DNA of 26,181 nucleotides from Synergistaceae bacterium (GTDB lineage Bacteria; Synergistota; Synergistia; Synergistales; Aminobacteriaceae), in NCBI GenBank assembly GCA_017455085.1, contig JAFTBT010000122.1:1-26181 (forward strand). Direction: 5' to 3'. Positions within the stretch are counted from its first letter, which is position 1. Every line of letters begins with the position of its first letter. Under the pieces are notes generated by a model, which was given only the letters and a program-made list of their open reading frames with translations, searched no databases and was not told the DNA's origin. Both the position numbers and the translations under genes were made by a program. Of this stretch, positions 8,723 through 15,030 are shown piece after piece.

Positions 8723-8754
8723 AAAAAAGACGGGCTGTGAATCTTTGCCCGCCT
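8723..8754 (-). terminator. Intrinsic terminator of the tartrate operon, possibly bidirectional
   Basis: On the minus strand AGGCGGGC (8754-8747) pairs with GCCCGTCT (8735-8728), with one G-T pair, around an 11-base loop, followed by six T. On the plus strand the same hairpin follows hsdR by about 20 bases, but its tail (TGTTATTTT) is a poorer T-run, so termination of hsdR there is likely weaker. Confidence 0.85.
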
Positions 8755-8778
8755 GTTATTTTCTCGTAAAAGACTACG

Positions 8779-9414
8779 CTACTTTATGAACCCGACCTGC
8801 TTGCAAATTTCAGCAGCTATTTCTTCCTTGCGCTTGTTGTACTCTACTTTCTTTTCCTCGAAGTAGTTACGTCCCTCCGCATCTATCGACACTATCAGCG
8901 GCCCGAACTCCTTCACCCGACAGTTCCACAGAGTCTCCGGCATCCCCAAGTCTCTCCACTCCGCACGAACTATCTCCTCAACACACACTGCCGCTACTAC
9001 CGCATTCCCAGCAGGTATCACGCAGTGTATGCACCCGAAATCCTTGCACGCGTTCGAAGTGTTTTCCTTCATGCCGCCCTTGCCCACTATCACACGGACT
9101 CCGGTCGTCTTCACAAACTCGTACTCGAATTTCTCCATACGCATTGACGTTGTCGGTCCAACAGACACCATCTCGAATTTGCCGTTATCCGGGTCTACCG
9201 GCCTGATTATCGGCCCAGCATGAAGTATCGCGTTGTTCCTCACGTCTACAGGAATCTCGCGTCCCTCTTCAACGACTCTCCTGTGCGCAACGTCACGGCA
9301 TGTCGTCAGGCTCCCCGACAAGTACACTATATCCCCGATGTGAATATCCTTCAGGTCTTCCGCGCTTATCGGCGTTACTAGAATCTTTTTGCCGTCCCTA
9401 ATCTCCACTGACAT
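8779..9414 (-). CDS. ttdB: L(+)-tartrate dehydratase, beta subunit
   Basis: 211 residues. Known role: with TtdA it forms the [4Fe-4S] hydro-lyase that converts L(+)-tartrate to oxaloacetate in the cytoplasm. The chain follows the order I remember for E. coli TtdB: KKILVTPISAEDL, GDIVYLSG, TCRDVAHRR, LHAGPI, SVGPTTSMRM, VVGKGGM-like VIVGKGGM, then LGMPE(T/S)LW and VKEFGPLIVSID near the C-terminus. This beta fold is shared with class I fumarase, so fumarate hydratase is the alternative; the LW-x-CRVKEFGPLIVSID end and the neighbouring permease favour tartrate. The ATG overlaps the ttdA stop by one base (TAATG), which implies coupled translation. The operon terminator follows 25 bases after the stop. 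The coding strand is G-rich throughout. Confidence 0.85.
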   Translation of the reverse strand: MSVEIRDGKKILVTPISAEDLKDIHIGDIVYLSGSLTTCRDVAHRRVVEEGREIPVDVRNNAILHAGPIIRPVDPDNGKFEMVSVGPTTSMRMEKFEYEFVKTTGVRVIVGKGGMKENTSNACKDFGCIHCVIPAGNAVVAAVCVEEIVRAEWRDLGMPETLWNCRVKEFGPLIVSIDAEGRNYFEEKKVEYNKRKEEIAAEICKQVGFIK

Positions 9415-10304
9415 TAGAATTTCACCCCCGAATGTGATAACACTTCAACGTTAAGGTCTTTGTCGAAAATAATATGCCCTCTCCTGTGACTCCAGCACCC
9501 TACGTTTACAGCTACTCCAATTGCTGAAGGATGCCGCGCAGTGTTCTCGATGTTCACGCCCATAACGGCATACTTTCCGCCCATGCCCTGAGGCCCTATA
9601 CCGATTGCATTGATTCCATCCTCTAAGAGCTTCTCCATTTTTGCGGCGCGCTCATTGGGATTGTGTGAGCCTATCGGGCGCATAAGTGCCTTCTTCGAGA
9701 GCATCGCAGCAGTCTCTACGGAAGTTGCTACACCGACTCCCACCAAAAGCGGAGGACATGCATTCAGGCCGTAACTGGTCATCCTGTCAAGCACAAAGCG
9801 AGTGACTCCATCGTAGCCTTCACCGGGCATTAAGACCATCGCATAGCCCGGAAGTGTGCACCCGCCGCCGGCCATGTACGTGTATATTTCGCACTTGTCG
9901 GAGTGAGGCACAATGTCCCACCATACTGTAGGAGTCCCTTTGCCGACGTTTTTGCCGGTGTTGTACTCGTCAAAAGTCTCCACCGAGTTATGCCGTAAAG
10001 GTGTCTCAAATGTTGCCTTGATTACTGCCTCTTTCAGCAACGCCTCCAGATCATCAATCAGCGGGAATCTCGTTCCGCACTTCACCCAGAACTGCAGCAC
10101 TCCTGTATCCTGACACGAAGGCCGGTCGAGTTTCACTGCTAGCTCCTGATTCCTGAACATCGTATCGTAGATGACTTTTGCCATTGGGCTGTCCTCTTTC
10201 TCCCTGAGTTCAGAGAGCTTCGCGATAACGTCATCAGGAAGTTTCTTTGCTGTGTGGCCGACGAACTTTGCGATTATGTCCGTCATTCTTTCAACTTGGT
10301 TCAT
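9414..10304 (-). CDS. ttdA: L(+)-tartrate dehydratase, alpha subunit (Fe-S)
   Basis: 296 residues, close to the roughly 300 of E. coli TtdA. Known role: the iron-sulfur subunit of tartrate dehydratase, oxygen-sensitive and typical of anaerobic tartrate use. The three cluster cysteines are C64 in RPSCQDTG, C183 in NACPPLL and C270 in NVGCWSHRRG. Other family landmarks are LRHN, NTGKN, MAGGGCTLPG, GVGVATSVETAA and RPIGSHNPN. The MPDDV-like opening and IIY/VIYDTMF stretch resemble TtdA more than fumarase, from memory. Start: ATG 10304 with AAGGGGG about eleven bases upstream; the open frame extends 94 codons further, but that part overlaps the permease gene in another frame and was dropped. The gene lies 41 bases after the permease stop and overlaps ttdB by one base. 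Confidence 0.87.
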   Translation of the reverse strand: MNQVERMTDIIAKFVGHTAKKLPDDVIAKLSELREKEDSPMAKVIYDTMFRNQELAVKLDRPSCQDTGVLQFWVKCGTRFPLIDDLEALLKEAVIKATFETPLRHNSVETFDEYNTGKNVGKGTPTVWWDIVPHSDKCEIYTYMAGGGCTLPGYAMVLMPGEGYDGVTRFVLDRMTSYGLNACPPLLVGVGVATSVETAAMLSKKALMRPIGSHNPNERAAKMEKLLEDGINAIGIGPQGMGGKYAVMGVNIENTARHPSAIGVAVNVGCWSHRRGHIIFDKDLNVEVLSHSGVKF

Positions 10305-10345
10305 AAAAACGTTTACCCCCTTTGAGATTTTTATACTATGCCGAT

Positions 10346-11620
10346 TTATGACGCCGGGAAAAACGGAAACGCTATCGGCAGTATGAACATGCTTATGATT
10401 GTAGCTATCACTATCAGCGGCAGGCCGGACTTCACATAATCCATGAACCTGTAATCTCCTGCACCGACTACCATCGTGTTCGCGGGCATACCTATAGGCG
10501 TTGCGTAGGCACATGATCCCCCTATTACGCAGGCCATAAGTACAGCGCGAGGGTCTGCATTCATTCCCTGAGCTATTGACAGGCATATCGGAGCCATGAG
10601 TGCAGTTGTGGCAGTGTTGCTCATGAAGTTAGTCATCACGCAGCATAGAATAAACACCACGAACGTGAACATTGTCGGTGAAGGATTCTCGCCTAATGCG
10701 CCGATCACGGTCTCAGCGATCATTTTGCCTGCGCCGGTTTTGTCGAGGGCTGTTGCCAGTGAGAGAGTGCCTCCGAACAGGAATATAGTCTTGAGGTCTA
10801 TGGACTTGAGTGCGTCATCTTCGGAGATTACTCCTGTTAGGATTAGCAATACTGCGCCGACACAACCGACTACACTTAATGATATGCCTATTTGCTTTTC
10901 GAAGATCATTCCGAGCAGAGTCGCAACCAGAATCACGAGTGATAGAGTTTTCTTCCACTGAGGCACTGATGAAAAATCTTTCTGTTCGTCAAAAACTCCG
11001 TCACCTTTGGGGTCATGATTGGGCAGCAGGTAAAAGCCTATAGTCGCGTAAAACAATATGCCTGCAATCAGAATCGGAGCACCTACAATTGCGTACTCAA
11101 AGAAGCCGAATGTGGGAAGACCTGCATTGTTGAGTGTGGATTGTGCTATCATGTTGCCGGGAGCACCTATTAGCGATAGGTTGCCGCCCATTGCGGCCGC
11201 GAAGACTAGGGGCATCAAAAGCCTGGAACGCTTGAACCCTGACTTTGCGGCTATTCCTATGACTACGGGGATGAGGATTGCTGCTGTTCCCGTGTTCGAC
11301 AGCACTCCGCTCATAAGACCCACGATTGTCATGATTGCGACTATGAGCATTCTTTCACTGCCTGCGAATTTCGTAACTATTCCGCCAATCTCGTTTGCCA
11401 TTCCCGTCTCGAACAAAGCACCCCCAACGATGAACATTGCCACGAACAGAATAACGTTGCCGTCGATGAAGCCGGAGAACGCTGACTTCATGTCGAGTAC
11501 TTTTGTGACGACGAGGCCAATGCAGACGATCATAGCGGTGAGGCCCAGAGGGATTTTTTCCGTTACGAACATGACGACCGCGAACGCGAGGAAACATAGT
11601 GTAATAACTGCCGGACTCAT
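10346..11620 (-). CDS. DASS/SLC13-family carboxylate permease, probable tartrate transporter
   Basis: 424 residues with about ten to twelve membrane segments. The two Ser-Asn-Thr motifs that bind Na+ and the carboxylate in DASS transporters are present, SNTGT at 108-112 and SNTAT at 334-338, in the two inverted halves. In E. coli a DASS protein (TtdT) is encoded next to ttdAB and exchanges tartrate for succinate. The first position here in the same operon makes tartrate or a related C4-dicarboxylate the likely substrate; the coupling ion or counter-substrate is not visible. AGGAGG lies eight bases before ATG 11620. A sigma-70 promoter and a candidate operator lie in the leader (11663-11710). 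Related NhaD/ArsB-type ion permeases are the main alternative annotation. Confidence 0.85.
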   Translation of the reverse strand: MSPAVITLCFLAFAVVMFVTEKIPLGLTAMIVCIGLVVTKVLDMKSAFSGFIDGNVILFVAMFIVGGALFETGMANEIGGIVTKFAGSERMLIVAIMTIVGLMSGVLSNTGTAAILIPVVIGIAAKSGFKRSRLLMPLVFAAAMGGNLSLIGAPGNMIAQSTLNNAGLPTFGFFEYAIVGAPILIAGILFYATIGFYLLPNHDPKGDGVFDEQKDFSSVPQWKKTLSLVILVATLLGMIFEKQIGISLSVVGCVGAVLLILTGVISEDDALKSIDLKTIFLFGGTLSLATALDKTGAGKMIAETVIGALGENPSPTMFTFVVFILCCVMTNFMSNTATTALMAPICLSIAQGMNADPRAVLMACVIGGSCAYATPIGMPANTMVVGAGDYRFMDYVKSGLPLIVIATIISMFILPIAFPFFPAS

Positions 11621-11662
11621 AAAGAGAACCTCCTAACGGTAAAAATTTATGATTTGGAATAA

Positions 11663-11670
11663 TGTATACA
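11663..11670. promoter_or_regulatory. Candidate GntR/FCD operator, TGTATACA
   Basis: A perfect eight-base palindrome lies 11 bases downstream of the -10 box of the permease promoter, so about at +5 to +12 of the transcript. FCD-type GntR regulators commonly bind palindromes centred on GTATAC. Two such regulators are encoded immediately upstream, so repression by blocking the start site is the simple reading. This is inference from one site; no second perfect copy was noticed in the locus. Confidence 0.45.
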
Positions 11671-11681
11671 GGATGTGTGTA

Positions 11682-11710
11682 ATGATAACTAGTGTGTGTG
11701 AAAATGTCAA
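11682..11710 (-). promoter_or_regulatory. Sigma-70 promoter of the tartrate operon
   Basis: Minus strand TTGACA (plus 11705-11710), an exact 17-base spacer, then TATCAT (plus 11682-11687). It predicts a leader of about 55 bases before the permease ATG. This is the best-formed promoter in the window. Its -35 lies eight bases from the repeat array at 11719-11892. Confidence 0.75.
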
Positions 11711-11718
11711 TGGCTTTT

Positions 11719-11892
11719 TTCAGCGACGGTGAGCGAGTATTTCAGCGACGGTGAGCGAGTATTTCAGCAATGGCGTGCGAGTTGTCAGCAGGTGAGTAAG
11801 TATTTCAGCAACGGTGAGCGAGTATTTCAGCAATGGCGTGTGAGTTTTCAGAAACGGAGAGAGTGTGTTTCAGCAATAGTGTATGTGTTGTG
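11719..11892. repeat. Degenerate 22-bp tandem repeat, about eight copies
   Basis: Units begin TTCAGC or TCAG: 11719-11740 and 11741-11762 (identical, TTCAGCGACGGTGAGCGAGT plus AT), 11763-11784, 11785-11803 (shortened), 11804-11825, 11826-11847, 11848-11868 and 11869-11892. Copies near the permease promoter are the best conserved; those near the GntR gene are most diverged. Units alternate between a CGACGGTGAGCGAG and a CAATGGCGTGCGAG form, which hints at a 44-bp higher-order duplication. There are no spacers and no convincing coding frame. The array fills the gap between the GntR stop and the tartrate promoter. Confidence 0.88.
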
Positions 11893-11910
11893 TCAGAAAC
11901 AATATGTTAG

Positions 11911-12552
11911 CTATATGTATCTCGTAAGAATATCATGCATACTCCGTACAATATGGCTGTGCATCATGTCGTGCGCTCCGGAAGAGTCACGCTCCTTCAG
12001 CAGGGAAAATATATGCTCGTGTTCAGCGTGAGATTTCCTGAAGTATTCTGCTCTTGTGGTGTTTAGGCCTAAAGATAATCCGTTCCACAGTTCCGAAAGC
12101 AGGTTAAGCATTCTGGAGTTGTCCGCCGCAAGCCATATGTTGTAGTGAAATGACTGGTTGCAGTCCGGGTAGCCTTCGGGGTTTGTGCGCAGGATCTCTC
12201 TTGCGTGGTCTATGCAGCTCTCTATGCCGTCAAGGGGAGCATGTTTCACGCAGACCAGTCTGCACGCTTCCGCCTCAAGTGCTGCCCTGAGTTCGTAGTG
12301 TTCCAGTATAGTCTTCTCCGTGAATCCCAACACCACAGCTGAACGGTTCTGTGCAAGCTCGATCAGGCCGTTGCGCGCAAGAATCTGGAACGCCTCCCGC
12401 ACCGGAGTAGCAGATACCCCCAAAGCTCTGGCAGTGGCCTCTATGTTTAGGGTCTGGCCCTGCTTGAGGCTGCGGGTGATTATTGCCTCGCGAATCGATG
12501 ATGCAGCCTGTTCACGTACGGGCAATAGCTTAATGGGTTTCAGGTTCAGCAT
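11911..12552 (-). CDS. GntR-family transcriptional regulator, FCD (FadR) subfamily
   Basis: 213 residues. An N-terminal winged helix-turn-helix (about 12-70) contains ARALGVSATPVREAFQIL as recognition region, typical of GntR. The C-terminal FCD helical domain (about 80-210) has the usual metal and ligand histidines in NQSFHYNIW (H136), AEHEHIF (H178/H180) and MMHSHIV (H198/H200); N132 stands where Asp is common. FCD proteins usually sense small carboxylates, which fits a tartrate-responsive repressor of the adjacent permease-ttdAB operon. AAGGAGG lies seven bases before ATG 12552, inside the end of the upstream regulator gene, with which it overlaps by seven bases. It is followed by the 22-bp repeat array. 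The effector assignment is inference from position. Confidence 0.9.
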   Translation of the reverse strand: MLNLKPIKLLPVREQAASSIREAIITRSLKQGQTLNIEATARALGVSATPVREAFQILARNGLIELAQNRSAVVLGFTEKTILEHYELRAALEAEACRLVCVKHAPLDGIESCIDHAREILRTNPEGYPDCNQSFHYNIWLAADNSRMLNLLSELWNGLSLGLNTTRAEYFRKSHAEHEHIFSLLKERDSSGAHDMMHSHIVRSMHDILTRYI

Positions 12553-13196
12553 TGGGATTCCTCCTTGTGTGTCCTAATACGGATTAGTGTATCAGCCAAA
12601 CTGTCAGCGTATACAGCATAATTTGCTCTCAGTTCTGGAAAATCTTTTACTGAGTGTTTCAGGTTCTCGAATGCCGGAAGTATACTGCTTGCGTCAGAAT
12701 ACTCAATGATGAATGCTATGTATGTCTGCGCTATTGTCCTGATAAAGACTCTCCGTAACGGTGAATGCGTATTTTCGTACAGTGTCCGGTGAAATTCTGC
12801 CTGATCTTTTGCCGAAGAAAGACGCTCCAGAGTCTCAGCAGGAAGGCTCTTCACGGTTTCGAGTTCCATTGCAGACATGTCCGCAAAGATATTCCTGATA
12901 GATTCGTCGTCAAGAGTTATGACTCTCACGTGCTGGTTTGGGAGCTTTTCGACGAGGCCGTGATATTCCAAAGTGATTAATGCCTCACGCACCGGGATTC
13001 GTGAGACTCCGAGACTGTCAGCAAATTCATTCTGCGAGATTTCTCCTGAGATGTCCCCAGCCAAAATTGCATCACGGATAATTTCTGCTGCACTGCCTGA
13101 TTTATATTTCTTGCTGAGTTGAAGTTTCTGCATTATGTTATGAATTGTATCCAGCTTTGAAGATTTTGTAAATGCACTTGTGAATGTGATGGGCAT
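12546..13196 (-). CDS. Second GntR-family regulator, overlapping the first
   Basis: 216 residues from ATG 13196. The helix-turn-helix is SQNEFADSLGVSRIPVREAL (about 54-73) followed by a short FCD-like helical region that is reduced compared with its neighbour: the histidine pattern is sparse (QAEFHRTLYE is the only clear candidate), so metal binding may be lost. The start is uncertain: a TTG at 13226, ATG 13196 and ATG 13133 are in frame, and none has a good Shine-Dalgarno. The 3' end overlaps the next gntR gene and carries its ribosome binding site, so the two are co-translated. Sequence divergence between the pair argues against a recent duplication. They may bind as hetero-partners or respond to different ligands; that is speculation. 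Confidence 0.8.
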   Translation of the reverse strand: MPITFTSAFTKSSKLDTIHNIMQKLQLSKKYKSGSAAEIIRDAILAGDISGEISQNEFADSLGVSRIPVREALITLEYHGLVEKLPNQHVRVITLDDESIRNIFADMSAMELETVKSLPAETLERLSSAKDQAEFHRTLYENTHSPLRRVFIRTIAQTYIAFIIEYSDASSILPAFENLKHSVKDFPELRANYAVYADSLADTLIRIRTHKEESQC

Positions 13197-13226
13197 TCTT
13201 GATTCTTGATAAGGCCGTCTGTGCAA

Positions 13227-13355
13227 AAAATAGGGCTGCTATTTCTGAAGGCGTATGAGTGAATATATGTTGCTGCTGAAGTTATGGAGTGTATGTGTAG
13301 CTGTAAATGTAGTTGTAAAAATTCATACTCTCTGCGATAATTTATGTAGCTATTT
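13227..13355. other. Divergent intergenic gap with weak internal repeats
   Basis: The gap lies between the second gntR gene (minus) and the transposase remnant (plus). It contains two tandem 12-bp copies, TGTAGCTGTAAA (13296-13307) and TGTAGTTGTAAA (13308-13319), and looser TGTTGCTG/GTATGTG repeats before them. Several AT-rich hexamers could serve as -10 boxes, but none has a convincing -35. No tRNA, terminator or small gene is apparent. Confidence 0.5.
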
Positions 13356-13373
13356 ATGAATGAAGGTGTATTT

Positions 13374-13580
13374 ATGAGCTATATTATACGTCGAAAAGTT
13401 AAGAATGCTGTATACGTTTACGAATGCACAAGCTACAGAAACAAAGCCGGTCAACCACGCAGCAAACAAAAATATCTTGGCCGCCTTGACTCTGACGGGA
13501 TACTTATCACCAAAAAACACAAGCTCCCAGCACAGATTAGGGAGGTCAAAACCATCACCAGAAGATTCATCATTGAGGTA
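13374..13580 (+). pseudogene. N-terminal remnant of an IS1634-like (IS4 superfamily) transposase
   Basis: A ribosome binding site (GAAGGTG) and ATG 13374 begin about 67 codons with the look of an IS1634-type transposase N-terminus: MSYIIRRKVKNAVYVYEC, then SYRNKAG-PRSKQKYLGRLD, then KLPAQIREVKTITRRF. Full-length enzymes have several hundred residues with a DDE core; none of that is present. Similarity ends near 13575 and the frame continues to 13841 only because it reads antisense through the 3' end of the symporter gene on the other strand. No terminal inverted repeats or target duplication are obvious. I read it as a relic of an insertion sequence downstream of the symporter operon. Confidence 0.65.
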
Positions 13581-13591
13581 GTCCCAAAAGT

Positions 13592-15030
13592 TCAGCCGTT
13601 GCGGGAAAACTTCAGCCCAGCAGTCACAAACACAAAAGATACTCCCATCCCCACACACAACGGCTCTACCGGAAGCCCTATCACTGCCGAAACTATCGCA
13701 CTCAACGGCGCAAGCACCATCGACGCAAACACATTCCCACGCCTCACACGTTCCTTCAGAGCAAGCGCACACGTCAGCGGCATAAACACCACACTCGCCC
13801 GCAGCGTCATCGACAGAAATCCCAAGTCATTGATCGCCTGAGACGGAAACACATTCGCTATCACTGCCGCACCCGTCAGAGTCAGGACTATAGTCATCCG
13901 CGAAAAGAATAGCTTGTACTTCCGGACGGAGCATATATCTTCAGTGAGTATCGCCGAAATCCCCAGCAGCAGCCCAGAAGATCCGCCGACTATAGTCACT
14001 AAAAGAGTGCCGAGCATTATTCCCGAAAGCGCAGGGTGTACGTGATTCATGACGAACACCGGAAAAACCTGTATAGTCCCCGCAATCACAGGCATATCCG
14101 GAACACTAAGCCCCGCAGAGACTAACGCGTTCACTTCGCCCTGAAGTATACAGTTTGTGCGCATGAACAGCCCGATGAATATCCCTGCTATTCCCACAGG
14201 AGGCACCAATGCTGCGGCCAAGAATACGCTGCGTTTTGCTGTGAGGTCATCTCTTGCGCTGAGGGCATACTGCATGTATGTCTGCGTCGAAAGCACTCCC
14301 AGTATCAGCGAAATACACGAGCCGTAATCCTTCAGGACTCCCCTCGCCGAAAAACTGAGGTACTGCGCAGAAAACTCTTCGTGTGTCAGTCCCGGGCCAA
14401 GCACTCCGGAACACAAAAGCTCTTCCGCCACGCGAAAGCCTCTGCCGTTCACGAGTACCAGAATCAGGCACAGCATACACAACGCGTAAAGTAATACAGT
14501 CTTCACGATCCCGGCCATACCTGCGCCCCATGTTCCGCCCATCACGATATACAGGCACATTAATGTCACAGTGAGTGCTGAGGCCGTAAAGAGAGACGTT
14601 GACGGGTACAGCGCAGTGATGAACCCGATGCAGGTGTTACTTGTGCTATTACGCTGATGAATGTACCTGTGGTGCAGAGGATTGCTCCGGCAGTGTTTGA
14701 GGATGAGCCGTATTCTTGTGCGATGAGCTGGAATTGCGTTGTGCAGCCGGAGTGACGCAGCGGGATTGCGTAGAACAGTCCGAACGCCAGAAGCCCCAAT
14801 GCAGAGCCGAGCGTGAACCACCATGCAGACAGCCCGAACGTGAATGCGAGTTGAGCCGTGCCGATGGTGCATTGTGAGCCTATTATGCTGAGGAATGCTC
14901 CAGTTGTGAGAAGGGTGGAGGCTTTTCCTCCTCCGGTGATGAAGTCGGAAGATGAAGTGACTTTGCGGCCCGCGAGTATGCCTGCGGAACTGATGAGGAT
15001 AACGACAAATATTATGCCTGCTTCGGTCAT
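13592..15030 (-). pseudogene. Sodium:solute symporter (SSS family), frameshifted
   Basis: ATG 15030 starts a hydrophobic protein (MTEAGIIFVVILISSAG, then ASTLLTTGAFLSIIGSQCTIG, then TTQFQLIAQEYG) that matches SSS/SLC5-type transporters. Near 14638, after FISVIAQ, the reading moves to another minus frame: the next membrane part (CIGFITALYPSTSLF, VMGGTWGAGMAGIVKT, down to LKFSRNG) is in the frame that ends at 13592. One missing base restores a protein of about 479 residues, normal for the family. No slippery heptamer is seen at the junction. The ATG overlaps the AIPR stop as ATGA. Alternatives: a real inactivating mutation, a recent assembly or sequencing error, or two coupled half-proteins, which is unlikely. 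Both halves keep the host-like C-to-G skew, so decay, if real, is recent. Confidence 0.8.

Noticed and set aside
8779..10304. Class I fumarate hydratase instead of tartrate dehydratase
   Set aside because: The folds are shared, but the order and wording of motifs in both subunits follow TtdA/TtdB as I remember them, and the operon contains a DASS permease as in the E. coli ttd locus. Some doubt remains.
10305..10586. 94-codon N-terminal extension of TtdA
   Set aside because: It overlaps the 3' end of the permease gene in another frame and has no resemblance to TtdA. A suitable ribosome binding site stands before ATG 10304.
11719..11892. Regular 22-bp repeats as a possible CRISPR array
   Set aside because: Copies are directly adjacent with no unique spacers, units vary and no cas genes are near. 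It is a minisatellite. The same applies to 618-740.
13386..13395. GTATAC-containing sequence near the transposase remnant as a second GntR operator
   Set aside because: It lies inside the remnant coding sequence, its palindrome is imperfect (TGTATACG) and no promoter is next to it.
13350..13772. Cysteine-rich minus-strand ORF that resembles a metallothionein-like small protein
   Set aside because: It is the wrong frame of the symporter 3' end, where the G-rich coding strand creates TGT/TGC codons. The symporter frame has convincing membrane segments.
14620..14660. Programmed ribosomal frameshift in the symporter
   Set aside because: No slippery heptamer or homopolymer lies at the junction and no stimulatory structure is obvious. 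A mutation or sequencing error is simpler.
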